NCBI GenBank assembly: GCA_947495075.1
Contig: CANLXH010000003.1
Span: 186,001-250,000, forward strand
Direction: 5' to 3'
Length of the DNA: 64,000 bases
Source of the DNA: an uncultured Croceitalea sp.
GTDB taxonomy: Bacteria > Bacteroidota > Bacteroidia > Flavobacteriales > Flavobacteriaceae
Below are positions 18,134 to 27,662 of this stretch, piece by piece; position 1 is the stretch's first letter; each line of letters opens with the position of its first letter. The notes beneath the pieces were generated by a model that had not been told where the DNA came from, made no database searches, and saw nothing but the letters and a program-made list of their open reading frames with translations. A program made the position numbers and the translations under genes.

Positions 18134-18164
18134 TTGCCTGTATAATAATTTTCACATAGTTTTG
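18134..18164 (+). promoter_or_regulatory. Bacteroidota promoter for the GDSL lipoprotein gene
   Basis: TTG (18134-18136), a 20-nt spacer and TAGTTTTG (18157-18164) match the -33 TTG / -7 TAnnTTTG consensus at the expected distance. The ATG follows 52 bp later. Confidence 0.7.
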
Positions 18165-18216
18165 GAAACAAGCGTTTAACGCAACATAAAACTTAAACTA
18201 ACTTAATTTTATTGAT

Positions 18217-19734
18217 ATGAAGAAGTTCCTCGCTCTACTTTCTATGTTTGGGGTTGTTTTTATTTCTTGTTCTGATGACGATACAGTACCAGATACTACA
18301 CCTCCACCAACTGAGCCTATAACTTTTACTAGTGGTTCTGCAGATTTTTCAAAATACGTTTCCATTGGAAACTCACTTACCGCAGGATTCTCCGACGCTG
18401 CTTTGTTTCAATCAGGACAAGCAGCATCTTTACCAAATATGCTAGCCTCTAATTTTGCTTTGGCTGGTGGTGGAGAGTTTAATATCCCTTTTATGGCTGA
18501 TGATTTAGGCGGCTTAACTTTAGGAGGTACTCCAATTGCAGGAAATAGGTTAATACTTTCCTTTACTTCTGGCTCACCAGCTCCAGTAGCTGTTGAAGGG
18601 CAAGGTACCACAGAAGTATCTAATGTTTTAACCGGTCCTTTTAACAACATGGGGGTCCCTGGTGCTAAAAGCTATCACTTGTTAGCTCCTGGTTATGGTA
18701 ATGTAGCAGGAGTTGGAAGTACTGCAAACCCATATTTTGCACGTTTTGCTTCAGAGCCTAATGCTACAATTTTAGGTGATGCAGCGGCACAAAACGCTAC
18801 ATTTTTTAGTTTATGGATAGGTAATAATGATGTTTTAGGATATGTTACAAATGGTGGTGACGGTGTGGACCAAACAGGGAATATAGACCCTAGTACTTAT
18901 GGTGGTTCAGACATTTCTGATCCTAACGTAGTTGCGGGGTCAATTAATGCAGTTTTGCAAACAATGACCGCAAATAATGCAGAAGGTGTAATAGCTAATA
19001 TTCCAGATGTTACTACGATTCCATTCTTAACAACTGTACCTCATAACCCTGTGCCATTAGATGCCGCTACTGCGGATTTATTAAATGGAGCTTATGCCGC
19101 ATACAATCAGGCACTTCTCGCCTTCAGCACAAATCAAAATCCGTTAGGTGCACCACAAATTACACCTGAAGAAGCAGCTAGAAGAACAATTTCTTTTCAA
19201 GCTGGTGAAGGAAATGCTGTTGTATTGTTAGACGAAGATTTAACAGACCTTAGCGTATTTAATGCTGCTCTTATTAATATGAGACAAGCAACCGCTGATG
19301 ACTTATTGATACTTACTGCAAGTTCTTTTATTGGAACTTTGGCAGACCCAAACAATCCCACATCAATTAATGGAGTTGCTATTCCCTTAGCAGACAGATG
19401 GGTTTTGACTCCAGAAGAACAAGAGATTGCGAATACTGCAGCTACCGCATATAATCAAGTAATAGCTGGTTTGGCAGCTCAATATGATTTAGCCTTTGTA
19501 GATGCTAATGCACTGCTTGTAGAGTTAGGTACAAATGGATTCACATTAGCTGACGGCAGTGTTGTAAATGCTCAATTTGGCACAGGTGGAGGTTTCTCTT
19601 TAGATGGTGTACATCCATCACCTAGGGGTTATGCCATTCTTGCTAATGCATTTGCAGAAGCTATTAATACGAAATATGGTTCTAATCTACCTGGAGTAAA
19701 TCCATTAGATTTTACTGGATTATACATCAATTAA
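18217..19734 (+). CDS. GDSL/SGNH-type lipolytic lipoprotein
   Basis: A 505-residue lipoprotein. The signal MKKFLALLSMFGVVFISC ends in a lipobox Cys, followed by an acidic, Pro/Thr-rich linker. The catalytic block I is VSIGNSLTAGFSD (Ser in GNSL instead of GDSL), block III is WIGNNDVLGY, and block V is LDGVHPSPRGYAIL with the Asp-His pair. These are the conserved SGNH hydrolase blocks, so it is likely an envelope-bound esterase or lipase. It is single-gene, with its own promoter and a terminator at 19781. Confidence 0.9.
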   Translation: MKKFLALLSMFGVVFISCSDDDTVPDTTPPPTEPITFTSGSADFSKYVSIGNSLTAGFSDAALFQSGQAASLPNMLASNFALAGGGEFNIPFMADDLGGLTLGGTPIAGNRLILSFTSGSPAPVAVEGQGTTEVSNVLTGPFNNMGVPGAKSYHLLAPGYGNVAGVGSTANPYFARFASEPNATILGDAAAQNATFFSLWIGNNDVLGYVTNGGDGVDQTGNIDPSTYGGSDISDPNVVAGSINAVLQTMTANNAEGVIANIPDVTTIPFLTTVPHNPVPLDAATADLLNGAYAAYNQALLAFSTNQNPLGAPQITPEEAARRTISFQAGEGNAVVLLDEDLTDLSVFNAALINMRQATADDLLILTASSFIGTLADPNNPTSINGVAIPLADRWVLTPEEQEIANTAATAYNQVIAGLAAQYDLAFVDANALLVELGTNGFTLADGSVVNAQFGTGGGFSLDGVHPSPRGYAILANAFAEAINTKYGSNLPGVNPLDFTGLYIN

Positions 19735-19780
19735 ATTAATTGACATTAATATTCTTCCAATAGTTATTGGTCGAATAATA

Positions 19781-19833
19781 AAAGGCTTAACTTTTTATCT
19801 CTAATTTTAGAGTATTAGTTAAGCTTTTTTTAT
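19781..19833 (+). terminator. Terminator of the GDSL gene
   Basis: AAAGGCTTAACT (19781-19792) pairs with AGTTAAGCTTTT (19817-19828), with one G-U pair, and is followed by a T run ending just before the ATG of the downstream pseudogene. Confidence 0.75.
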
Positions 19834-20269
19834 GCTAATACTTCCATTAAATCTAGATGGCAAATTACAGCTTGAATATTTAAAGCAAATATTAATTTTC
19901 TTTGTCTTTTTAGTAGTTTTATCTTCATGCCAATAAAAGCCTAATTCATCTAAAAAACTAGTTCCTAAGAATGATTTAGGAGTTATTCCTGAAAAAGCAG
20001 ATTTTACTTTTGATATAAAACCTATTATTTCTGATTGTTGTTTTAAGTGTCATGGTCCAGATAAAAATGCAATTGAAGGAGATTTATCTTTAAATACTGC
20101 AGAAAACGCTTATAAAACATTAGGTAAACTAAAAGATTATCATGCCATTGTACCTAACAAGTCTGAAGAAAGCACTTTGGTAAATCGCATTTATAGTGAT
20201 GATGCAAATTTAGTAATATCACCTCTCATATCTAATCTAGAACTTTCAGAAACAGAAAAAACTATTTAA
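19832..20269 (+). pseudogene. Remnant of a planctomycete-type cytochrome c (PSCyt1/DUF1549-DUF1553) lipoprotein
   Basis: From ATG 19832 the frame encodes a lipoprotein signal (QILIFFVFLVVLSSCQ) and is cut by a TAA at 19934, two codons after the lipobox Cys. It reopens in the same frame with ADFTFDIKPIISDCCFKCHG, whose CFKCH is a CXXCH haem motif, then PDKNAIEGDLSLNT, HAIVPNKSEESTLVNRIYS and LSETEKTI before a TAA at 20267. This is the order of a PSCyt1 domain (normally FxxDIxPIL-CxxCHGPD and HAIVPGxPEES). In intact relatives about 700 residues of DUF1549/DUF1553 follow; here only traces (KPH then, one base out of frame, LAPIP, near 20274-20295) remain. The gene is clearly dead. Confidence 0.8.
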
Positions 20270-20421
20270 AAACCCCATCTTGGCGCCAATCCCTAGGGGG
20301 TAAAAGCTGGCTTTTTGTGGATGAAATTCTTATCAACTAGTGCTTAGAAAGTAAAAAACTACTATGTTAGTTTCACAAATTGTATTTTTATAAAAACATT
20401 TTATTATGAAAACACTTTATT

Positions 20422-20769
20422 ATGAAACTCATATTAAGAATTTTACTTAGTGCAGTTGCCGTTGTTATTCTCTCTAAAGTTCTTCCTAATGTTAGTGTAG
20501 ATAGTTATACAACTGCCATAATTGTAGCAATAGTTCTGAGCCTTTTAAATTTTATTGTAAAACCTATATTAGTCATACTTACACTTCCGATAACAATAGT
20601 AACCTTGGGGTTATTCTTACTTGTCGTAAATGCTATAATTATCCTATTAGCAAGTAATTTCATTAGTGGTTTTACCGTAAATGGAGTACTTTGGGCAATT
20701 ATTTTTAGTTTGTTACTTTCATTACTTCAGTCAATTTTATATTCACTTTTAAAAGAAGACAAAAAATAG
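20422..20769 (+). CDS. Phage-holin-superfamily-IV (DUF/PF04020-like) membrane protein
   Basis: A 115-residue inner-membrane protein with four hydrophobic helices (about 4-22, 29-50, 53-79 and 88-110) and the family's central KPILVILTLPITIVTLGLFLLVVNAI pattern. The family name comes from mycobacterial phage holins, but such genes are normal chromosomal genes in Bacteroidota; no phage genes are nearby. A 16-bp duplication (TTATTATGAAAACAC-like) around 20400-20425 places a second, out-of-frame ATG at 20406. Function unknown. Confidence 0.85.
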   Translation: MKLILRILLSAVAVVILSKVLPNVSVDSYTTAIIVAIVLSLLNFIVKPILVILTLPITIVTLGLFLLVVNAIIILLASNFISGFTVNGVLWAIIFSLLLSLLQSILYSLLKEDKK

Positions 20770-20803
20770 GAAGTTGTTCTTTGGTTTTCAACATCTTAAA
20801 AAG

Positions 20804-20834
20804 TTGGCAGCCAAAGCAAAATATAGTATTTTTG
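20804..20834 (+). promoter_or_regulatory. Bacteroidota promoter for tig
   Basis: TTG (20804-20806), 20 nt, then TATTTTTG (20827-20834), exactly the TTG-N17-23-TAnnTTTG pattern. The tig ATG is 35 bp downstream. Confidence 0.7.
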
Positions 20835-20869
20835 CCACCCATTTTAGAAAAGCAAAATATTTACTATAG

Positions 20870-22192
20870 ATGAATATTACAAAAGAACAGATAGACGATT
20901 TAAATGCAGTAGTAAAGGTAGCTATTACCAAAGACGACTATCAAGAAAAGGTAGATACTATTTTAAAAGACTACAGAAAGCAAGCAAACATTCCTGGTTT
21001 TAGAAAAGGACAAGTTCCTATGGGGCTTATCAAAAAGCAATATGGAAAAGCCGTTTTAGTTGATGAAGTAAACAAGTTGTTGCAAGACAATTTGAACAAA
21101 TACCTTACTGAAGAAAAACTAGATGTTTTAGGAAATCCATTGCCAAAACAACAAGATAGTTTTGATTGGGACAATGAAGAACTTGCATTTGAATTTGAAT
21201 TAGGTCTTGCGCCTGATTTTAAAGTTAATCTTAAGACAAAGAAAGCTACTACTCAGTATAAAATTGTGGCTGATAAAAAAATGGTAGATGAGCAGATAGA
21301 GCGAATTCAAAAACAATATGGAAAACTAATTTCTAAAGCTGAAGTTGGAAAATCTGATGAAGTTTCTGGTGTTTTTAAAAATGAAGCTGAAGAAATAGAT
21401 AATAAAACCACTATAGAATTAGATAAAATAAAGAGTAAGAAAGCTATTGATGCTCTTATTAGTAAAAAAGTAGGCGATGTCGTCACCTTAAAAACCAAAG
21501 GTTTATTTAAAGAAGATTATCTTTTGCCTTCGGCATTAGGTGTTGATAAGGAAAAAGCAGAAAAATTAAATGTTGAAGTTTCATTCACTATTGAAGAAAT
21601 TAATGAACGTGAGTCTGCTGAACTAAACCAAGAATTGTTTGATAAGCTTTTTGGAGAAGGCAATATCAAATCAGAAAAAGAGCTTAAGGCTCGTATAAAA
21701 GAAGATTCGGAAAAGCAATTTGAGCAGCAAGCAGATCAAAAGCTTTTAAATGATATTACGGAGAAATTGATTGATGAAACTAAATTCAACCTTCCTTCTG
21801 AGTTTCTTAAAAAGTGGATTCAGGTAAGTGGCGAAAATCCATTATCTGATGATGAAGCGAGTGAAGAATATGAAAAGTCGGAAAAAGGACTACGTTATCA
21901 ATTGATTGAAGGAAGAATTATTAATGAAAATAACCTCCAAGTACAATTTGACGAATTAAAAGAGTTCGCTAAAGGTTTTATTAAATCTCAAATGGCGCAG
22001 TACGGACATTTAAACCCTGCGGAAGAAGAGTTAGAGAATGTAGCTACTCGTGTTATGGGTAACCAAGAAGAAGTTAAAAGAATGTCTGAACAATTGATGA
22101 GTCAGAAAATGCTAAACCTTTATAAAGAAAAAGCTAACCTTAAAGTTAAAGAGGTTAGTTATGATAACTTTATAAAAGAGGCTTACAAATAG
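20870..22192 (+). CDS. tig: Trigger factor
   Basis: Ribosome-bound chaperone of 440 residues. The N-terminal ribosome-binding domain has the signature IPGFRKGQVPMGLIKKQYGK (about 42-61, containing the FRKG loop). A divergent central peptidyl-prolyl isomerase-like region (about 150-245) and a long helical C-terminal domain follow. The sequence is distant from E. coli Tig, as usual for Bacteroidota. It is followed by a strong hairpin and then clpP and clpX, the same order as in many bacteria. Confidence 0.94.
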   Translation: MNITKEQIDDLNAVVKVAITKDDYQEKVDTILKDYRKQANIPGFRKGQVPMGLIKKQYGKAVLVDEVNKLLQDNLNKYLTEEKLDVLGNPLPKQQDSFDWDNEELAFEFELGLAPDFKVNLKTKKATTQYKIVADKKMVDEQIERIQKQYGKLISKAEVGKSDEVSGVFKNEAEEIDNKTTIELDKIKSKKAIDALISKKVGDVVTLKTKGLFKEDYLLPSALGVDKEKAEKLNVEVSFTIEEINERESAELNQELFDKLFGEGNIKSEKELKARIKEDSEKQFEQQADQKLLNDITEKLIDETKFNLPSEFLKKWIQVSGENPLSDDEASEEYEKSEKGLRYQLIEGRIINENNLQVQFDELKEFAKGFIKSQMAQYGHLNPAEEELENVATRVMGNQEEVKRMSEQLMSQKMLNLYKEKANLKVKEVSYDNFIKEAYK

Positions 22193-22215
22193 CATTCTAA
22201 ATAATATGTATCTTT

Positions 22216-22252
22216 ACGGTTCTGAAAATTCGAATTTTCAGAACCGTTTTTT
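22216..22252 (+). terminator. Terminator between tig and clpP
   Basis: A perfect 32-nt palindrome: ACGGTTCTGAAAATT (22216-22230), CG, AATTTTCAGAACCGT (22233-22247), followed by a T run. The 15-bp stem with T tract is typical of a strong terminator for tig. Confidence 0.85.
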
Positions 22253-22277
22253 ATTTAAATAAGCTTTAAAAAATTCT

Positions 22278-22958
22278 ATGGATTACGGAAAAGAATTCAA
22301 AAAATACGCAACTCAAGACCAAGGAATAAGTAGCATGTACTATGACAAAATAGTCAGTAGTATGTATCCCGTTAACTTGACTCCTAATATTATTGAAGAA
22401 CGTCAAATGAATATCGCTGTCTTTGATGTTTTCTCTAGATTGATGATGGACCGTATTATTTTTCTAGGTACTGGTATTAATGACCAAGTTGCTAACATTG
22501 TGCAAGCACAATTATTATTTTTAGAAAGTACCGATGCTAATAAAGATATTTCCATATACATTAATTCGCCTGGAGGCAGCGTATATGCTGGCTTAGGCAT
22601 TTATGATACTATGCAGTTTATTAAACCAGATGTAGCTACAATCTGTACAGGTATGGCCGCTTCTATGGGGGCTGTTCTTTTATGTGCAGGTGAAAAGGGC
22701 AAACGTAGTGGGCTTACGCACTCTAGAGTAATGATTCACCAACCAATGGGAGGCGCTCAAGGCCAAGCTAGTGATATTGAAATTACTGCAAAGGAAATAC
22801 TCAAATTAAAGGAAGAGCTGTATACAATTATAGCAAATCACTCTGGTCAAACTTATGATAAAGTATATGAAGATAGTGACCGTGATTACTGGATGAAAGC
22901 AGACGATGCTAAGAAATATGGTATGATTGATGAAATCTTAGTAAGAGATAGATCTTAA
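22278..22958 (+). CDS. clpP: ATP-dependent Clp protease proteolytic subunit ClpP
   Basis: Serine protease subunit of 226 residues forming the proteolytic chamber used by ClpX. The catalytic Ser129 (GMAASMGA), His154 (RVMIHQPMGGA) and an Asp near 205 (DRDYWM) are present, along with INSPGGSVYAGLGIYDTM. The N-terminus is about 20 residues longer than E. coli ClpP, consistent with a propeptide. clpX follows after 78 bp. Confidence 0.96.
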   Translation: MDYGKEFKKYATQDQGISSMYYDKIVSSMYPVNLTPNIIEERQMNIAVFDVFSRLMMDRIIFLGTGINDQVANIVQAQLLFLESTDANKDISIYINSPGGSVYAGLGIYDTMQFIKPDVATICTGMAASMGAVLLCAGEKGKRSGLTHSRVMIHQPMGGAQGQASDIEITAKEILKLKEELYTIIANHSGQTYDKVYEDSDRDYWMKADDAKKYGMIDEILVRDRS

Positions 22959-23036
22959 TTTCGACCAACCACTTATCGTGAAACGAACCATTCTTGGTCT
23001 TTTTGCGTTAGTGTACTACAAACTTTAATGCAACAT

Positions 23037-24272
23037 ATGGCAAAGGAAAATTTAGAATGCTCATTTTGCGGAAGAAAAAAACCAGAAACTAATCTTTTGA
23101 TTGCTGGTTTAGATGCACATATTTGTGATAGATGTATAGAGCAAGCATATAGTATTGTTGCGGAAGAATCTAAGCAATCTAAAACAAATGACCTTTCTTC
23201 CGAGTTGGTTCTTAAAAAACCAGTAGAAATAAAAGAATTTTTAGACACATTTGTAATAGGACAAGAGCGTACCAAAAAGGTAATGTCCGTCGCAGTATAT
23301 AACCACTATAAAAGACTACTTCAACCTAAGAGTAAAGAAGATGATATTGAAATTCAAAAGAGCAATATTATCATGGTGGGGCAAACCGGTACTGGTAAAA
23401 CTTTAATTGCCAAGACTATTGCTAGAATGCTTAACGTTCCCTTGGCCATTGTAGATGCAACTGTACTTACTGAGGCTGGTTACGTTGGTGAAGATGTAGA
23501 GAGCATACTAACTCGCTTATTACAGGCAGCTGACTATAATTTAGAAAAAGCTGAACGAGGAATTGTTTTTATTGATGAGATTGATAAAATTGCTCGTAAG
23601 AGTGATAACCCTTCAATTACACGCGATGTTTCTGGTGAAGGAGTGCAACAAGGACTTTTAAAATTACTTGAAGGTACTGTAGTAAATGTTCCACCAAAAG
23701 GAGGTAGAAAACACCCAGACCAAAAATTTATTGAGGTAAATACTGAAAACATCTTATTTGTTGCTGGTGGTGCTTTTGATGGTATCGAAAGAATGATTAC
23801 CAAGCGTTTAAATATGCAAGCTGTTGGCTATAGTGCCTCTAAAGCGGAAGACAACTTAGATCAAGAGAACATCTTACAGTATATAATTCCAAAAGATTTA
23901 AAAGATTTTGGATTAATTCCAGAGATTATTGGTCGCCTTCCTGTACTTACGCATATGAATCCTCTAGATGGGAAGACATTGCGCGCTATTTTAACAGAAC
24001 CTAAAAATGCGATTATTAAGCAATATGAAAAATTGTTTATGATGGATGGTATCCAGTTTAGCATTACAGAACAAGCTCTAAACTATTTGGTAGAAAAAGC
24101 TATAGAATACAAGCTTGGAGCAAGAGGTCTACGTTCTCTCTGTGAAGCTGTATTCACAGACGCTATGTTTAGCTTACCAAGTAGTGAAGAAAAAGAATTT
24201 AAAGTAACTAAAGCTTACGCTGAAGAAAAATTGTCCTATGAAACTATTAAAAAGTTAAAGGCCGTTTCATAA
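23037..24272 (+). CDS. clpX: ATP-dependent Clp protease ATPase subunit ClpX
   Basis: AAA+ unfoldase of 411 residues that feeds substrates to ClpP. ATG 23037 ([15 protein letters not shown]) is preferred over 23028. The N-terminal zinc-binding domain has CSFC and CDRC. Walker A is GQTGTGKT, Walker [11 protein letters not shown], with the pore loop GYVGEDVE and sensor region GARGLRSL. Length is typical. Confidence 0.97.
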   Translation: MAKENLECSFCGRKKPETNLLIAGLDAHICDRCIEQAYSIVAEESKQSKTNDLSSELVLKKPVEIKEFLDTFVIGQERTKKVMSVAVYNHYKRLLQPKSKEDDIEIQKSNIIMVGQTGTGKTLIAKTIARMLNVPLAIVDATVLTEAGYVGEDVESILTRLLQAADYNLEKAERGIVFIDEIDKIARKSDNPSITRDVSGEGVQQGLLKLLEGTVVNVPPKGGRKHPDQKFIEVNTENILFVAGGAFDGIERMITKRLNMQAVGYSASKAEDNLDQENILQYIIPKDLKDFGLIPEIIGRLPVLTHMNPLDGKTLRAILTEPKNAIIKQYEKLFMMDGIQFSITEQALNYLVEKAIEYKLGARGLRSLCEAVFTDAMFSLPSSEEKEFKVTKAYAEEKLSYETIKKLKAVS

Positions 24273-24288
24273 ATTATCTGAATAAAAT

Positions 24289-24318
24289 AAAAAAGAGCCT
24301 AAAAAGGCTCTTTTTTTT
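24289..24318. terminator. Bidirectional terminator after clpX
   Basis: AAAAGAGCCT (24291-24300), loop AAAA, AGGCTCTTTT (24305-24314), with T/A tracts on both sides. It serves clpX and the convergent gene ending at 24339. Confidence 0.85.
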
Positions 24319-24338
24319 ATCGCTATTTTTCGCTTACA

Positions 24339-24878
24339 TTAAACCGCTTTACGGGTAACTTTGTGTAAAAGTTCCATGCAAACTTCACTAATTATTTTCT
24401 CATCAGAATATAGTTCATGACCAAAATTTGGAATCACATTTAAATTGACCCCAATTTCTTTCGCCCATTTCATATTTGGTTTATAATTATCACACTCTCC
24501 AAAAATAAGATTCATATCAACATCCGGACTAACATCTTCATTTCTAATCCTAGTTGCAGATATAGCTGTAAGCGATTTCATAGGAAGTCCTTTTAAAGCA
24601 GCTTTCCAAGCAATAGTTCCTCCTGTACTAAAAGCCAAAACATGACTTGCTTCAGACTCTTTCTTTAATAAATGGGTAACAGCAGTATCTATACCACCAT
24701 TAGTGAAGGCTTTGTGTAAATTTTCTTCTGTATTAATAAGTTCGTCTATGTTTGCCAATTGTTGGCAATCATAAAATGTAATATCATAGTACTGCTGTAA
24801 ATATCCAAAATAAGAGGTAATCCAGAGCCCTTTTTTGACTCCCCACATATCAGAAATAATAAGTAATTTTTCAGCCAT
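24339..24878 (-). CDS. Small alpha/beta-hydrolase-like protein
   Basis: A 179-residue cytosolic protein with an alpha/beta hydrolase layout: the first strand KLLIISDMWG, the elbow VLAFSTGGTIAW (Ser present, but the first Gly of GxSxG is replaced by Ala or Phe), and a C-terminal PNFGHELYSDE with a candidate catalytic His. It lacks the lid of larger hydrolases. Activity is uncertain because of the changed elbow. It lies downstream of GH3 on the same strand with a 184-bp gap holding a 26-bp palindrome. Confidence 0.65.
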   Translation of the reverse strand: MAEKLLIISDMWGVKKGLWITSYFGYLQQYYDITFYDCQQLANIDELINTEENLHKAFTNGGIDTAVTHLLKKESEASHVLAFSTGGTIAWKAALKGLPMKSLTAISATRIRNEDVSPDVDMNLIFGECDNYKPNMKWAKEIGVNLNVIPNFGHELYSDEKIISEVCMELLHKVTRKAV

Positions 24879-25004
24879 AATTTTATCTATAATTTATAAA
24901 TAGGTTTTAAGATTGGGGAATTATCTTAAAACAAACTTCAACCAATAACGAACGAAATCCATATTTATTTGTTCAAGCAAGAAATTTGTTCGTTGAATGG
25001 TTTA

Positions 25005-25030
25005 AATCTACGAAAACGTTTTCGTAGATT
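25005..25030. promoter_or_regulatory. 26-bp perfect palindrome resembling a LacI-family operator
   Basis: Half-site AATCTACGAAAAC joined to its exact complement with no spacer; the centre GAAAACGTTTTC has the CG-centred form of LacI/GalR-family operators. It lies 127 bp upstream of the hydrolase gene (24878) and 33 bp beyond the GH3 stop. It has no T run, so a terminator is less likely, but a hairpin role cannot be excluded. Confidence 0.4.
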
Positions 25031-25062
25031 ATCGATAAAATGTGTAAATGGTCTATTTTGAG

Positions 25063-26580
25063 CTATTTCTTGTTGATATCCAATAACTCTTCTACATACC
25101 CTCTATCATTAGATAATCTTGGAATTTTGTGTTGCCCTCCTAATTTATTTTTGGATTTTAACCAATCATAAAATAAATTTTCACGTGCCACATGTACTTC
25201 AGGCATCTTTAAAGTGGTGTTGTTATAACGTTTGGCTTCATAATCTGAATTCAAGGATTTTAAAGCGTTATCTAAAAACTCAGTAAAGTAGTTAATATCT
25301 TTAGGTTGTTTTCTAAACTCGATTATCCATTCGTGTGAACCTTTTTCATTATCCTTCATGAATATAGGCGCTGCGGTGTAATCTTTTATTTCTGCACCTG
25401 TTTTGGTACAAACCTGTTTTAATGCTTCTTCTGCATTCTCAATAATAAGTTCTTCTCCAAAGGCATTTATATGATGTTTTGTTCTGCCTGTAATTCTAAT
25501 GCGGTAAGGATTAGTAGAAGTAAAGCGCACTGTATCCCCTATTTTGTATCGCCAAAGTCCACCATTTGTAGTAATAATAATGGCATAGTTTACCCCAACC
25601 TCAACTTCCCAAATAGGAACTGTTTTCTGGATTGCTGCACCATAGGAGTCCATAGCGATAAACTCATAAAAAATACCGTAGTCTAACATTAGTAATAAAT
25701 CTTCGGAATTGTTACGGTCTTGTATTCCAAAAAAACCTTCCGAAGCATTGTACGTTTCGTAATAATTGAACTTTTTACGAGGAAGTAGTTTTTTGTATTG
25801 TTCACGGTAGGGCGCAAAACTCACCCCCCCATGAAAATAAACTTCTAGATTCTCCCAAATTTCAAAAAGGTGATTCTTTCCAGTTTTTTCTATTACATTA
25901 TTTAGTAAAACCAGCATCCAGGAAGGCACTCCAGCCAAACTGGTGACATTTTCTTTAATACTTTCTTCAATAATAGCTTCAAGTTTAGTCTCCCATTCGC
26001 TCATCAAAGAAACTTTATTACTTGGAGTACTGCTATATTCTGCCCAAAGTGGCATATTATCAATAAGAATAGCAGAGAGATCCCCAAAAAAGCTTCCATT
26101 ATCTTCATACAACTCTTTACTTCCTCCTAATCGCAGACTTTTTCCAGTAAAGAGTTGAGAATTTTCATTATTATTTAAATACAAACAAAGTAAATCCTTG
26201 CCAGATTTGTAATGGCAATCTTCTAAAGCTTCTGAACTCACAGGGATAAACTTACTTTTTGCATTCGTTGTTCCACTACTCTTTGCAAACCATTTAATAT
26301 GTGTTGGCCAAAATAGGTTTTGCTCTCCTTTTCGGGTACGTTCTATTAGTGTTGCCATTTCTTCATAACTCACAATAGGAACACGAGCAGCAAACTCTTC
26401 ATAGTTGGTTATAGAATCGTATCCATATTGTTTGCCTAAAACTGTTTCATTAGCATAAGAAAGCAATTGCAACAATACCTCATTTTGTACATCTGCAGGA
26501 TATTTTAGAAAAAGTTCTATCTGGTGATAGCGTTTTTTCAAGAGCCAAGATGCAATAGAATTAAATAATGGTATTGGCAT
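25063..26580 (-). CDS. GH3 family acyl-amide/acyl-adenylate-forming protein
   Basis: A 505-residue protein starting at ATG 26580 (MPIPLFNSIASWLLKKRYHQ). The frame is open upstream to 26721, but that would add 47 poorly conserved residues across the divergent promoter. It belongs to the GH3 superfamily (ANL-like adenylating enzymes; plant members link amino acids to jasmonate or auxin). Visible motifs are KSSGTTNAKSKFIPVS (phosphate loop), NYYETYNASEGFFGIQD, and WRYKIGDTVRF. Bacterial GH3 substrates are unknown. It is divergent from the DUF2797 gene. Confidence 0.9.
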   Translation of the reverse strand: MPIPLFNSIASWLLKKRYHQIELFLKYPADVQNEVLLQLLSYANETVLGKQYGYDSITNYEEFAARVPIVSYEEMATLIERTRKGEQNLFWPTHIKWFAKSSGTTNAKSKFIPVSSEALEDCHYKSGKDLLCLYLNNNENSQLFTGKSLRLGGSKELYEDNGSFFGDLSAILIDNMPLWAEYSSTPSNKVSLMSEWETKLEAIIEESIKENVTSLAGVPSWMLVLLNNVIEKTGKNHLFEIWENLEVYFHGGVSFAPYREQYKKLLPRKKFNYYETYNASEGFFGIQDRNNSEDLLLMLDYGIFYEFIAMDSYGAAIQKTVPIWEVEVGVNYAIIITTNGGLWRYKIGDTVRFTSTNPYRIRITGRTKHHINAFGEELIIENAEEALKQVCTKTGAEIKDYTAAPIFMKDNEKGSHEWIIEFRKQPKDINYFTEFLDNALKSLNSDYEAKRYNNTTLKMPEVHVARENLFYDWLKSKNKLGGQHKIPRLSNDRGYVEELLDINKK

Positions 26581-26669
26581 TTTAGGTATATTTAGTATCT
26601 GAAAATTTAGCTTGGTCTTATAGCTAAAATAGCTTTTATTTTCAATATCATTTAATACAATCTTAACCA

Positions 26670-27464
26670 ATGTTATACGAAGGTGTTTTACGAAAAATGC
26701 AAACAGAACTGGGAAATCCAATTCAGTATTTTTTAGTTTTTGAAAACGATTTTATCAATTTTAATCAGGCTTTGAATAAAAAATTACAACTTAAATTTAT
26801 AAAGTTTCAATGTTTAAGTTGTGGTAACGACCGTCCAATTTACCGCCAAGGCTTCTGCAAATCTTGTTTCTTTGAATCCCCCGCTGTAGGAGATTGGATT
26901 TTGAAACCGGAGCTAAGCACAGCTCATTTAGGCAAAGAAGACCGTGATTTAGAATATGAAAAGCGTATACAATTGCAACCACATATTGTGTATTTGGCAA
27001 ACTCCAGCAATGTAAAAGTTGGCGTAACTAGAAAAACTCAGGTTCCAACACGTTGGATAGACCAAGGCGCTCATGAAGCTATCGAAATTGTTGAAGTACC
27101 TAACCGTTATTTAGCCGGTATTACCGAAGTTGCCTTAAAAGACCATGTTGCGGACAAAACCAACTGGCGTAAAATGCTTACTAATAGTGTTGAAGATGTG
27201 AACTTGATAGAATGGCGTGAAAAACTCAAGAGTTACATTCCGGAAGAAATTCAGGAATATTATATCAATTCTAATACCGAAACTAATTTAGAGTTTCCTG
27301 TTTTACAGTATCCAGAGAAAGTACAAAGCCTGAATTTAGATAAGACGCCAAATTTTGAAGGCGTTCTAAAAGGAATAAAAGGACAATACCTCATTTTCGA
27401 AGACAATACTGTTTTTAATGTAAGAGGTAGCGAAGGCTATTATGTAGGTATAGACATTAACTAA
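26670..27464 (+). CDS. DUF2797 domain protein
   Basis: A 264-residue cytosolic protein starting MLYEGVLRKMQTELGNPIQY, the usual DUF2797 N-terminus. A zinc-ribbon-like region has CLSCGN and GFCKSCFF (two Cys pairs, about 48-68). HIVYLANSSNVKVGVTRKTQVPTRWIDQGA resembles the GIY-YIG-like core that relatives share. The biochemical role is unknown. It is divergent from GH3 and followed by a dispersed palindromic repeat. Confidence 0.85.
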   Translation: MLYEGVLRKMQTELGNPIQYFLVFENDFINFNQALNKKLQLKFIKFQCLSCGNDRPIYRQGFCKSCFFESPAVGDWILKPELSTAHLGKEDRDLEYEKRIQLQPHIVYLANSSNVKVGVTRKTQVPTRWIDQGAHEAIEIVEVPNRYLAGITEVALKDHVADKTNWRKMLTNSVEDVNLIEWREKLKSYIPEEIQEYYINSNTETNLEFPVLQYPEKVQSLNLDKTPNFEGVLKGIKGQYLIFEDNTVFNVRGSEGYYVGIDIN

Positions 27465-27538
27465 ATACTTTAAATTATAGTGTATTTAGAAATTTATTGG
27501 ATAAAAACTGTCAGTTCGTGTTCTTTATAAAATATAAA

Positions 27539-27632
27539 GTATCGAGAACCAGGTTTTTTCTTTGTAAATTCTCATTCTCGATACATTTTTTCTAATTGAA
27601 AACTAGAAAAACCACTCGAATTGACAAGTTTT
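27539..27632. repeat. Dispersed palindromic repeat, copy A
   Basis: Left arm GTATCGAGAAC (27539-27549), T-rich middle, right arm ATTCTCGATAC (27574-27584), a T run, then CACTCGAATTGAC (27613-27625). The same arrangement is found at 40127 and 51131. Here it lies between two plus-strand genes. Confidence 0.75.
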
Positions 27633-27662
27633 CTTCAAAATTAACTATGAATAACAAACAAG

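Noticed and set aside
20422..20769. Phage holin as a prophage marker
   Set aside because: The family is widespread in chromosomes, and no phage structural, lysis or integrase gene is near.
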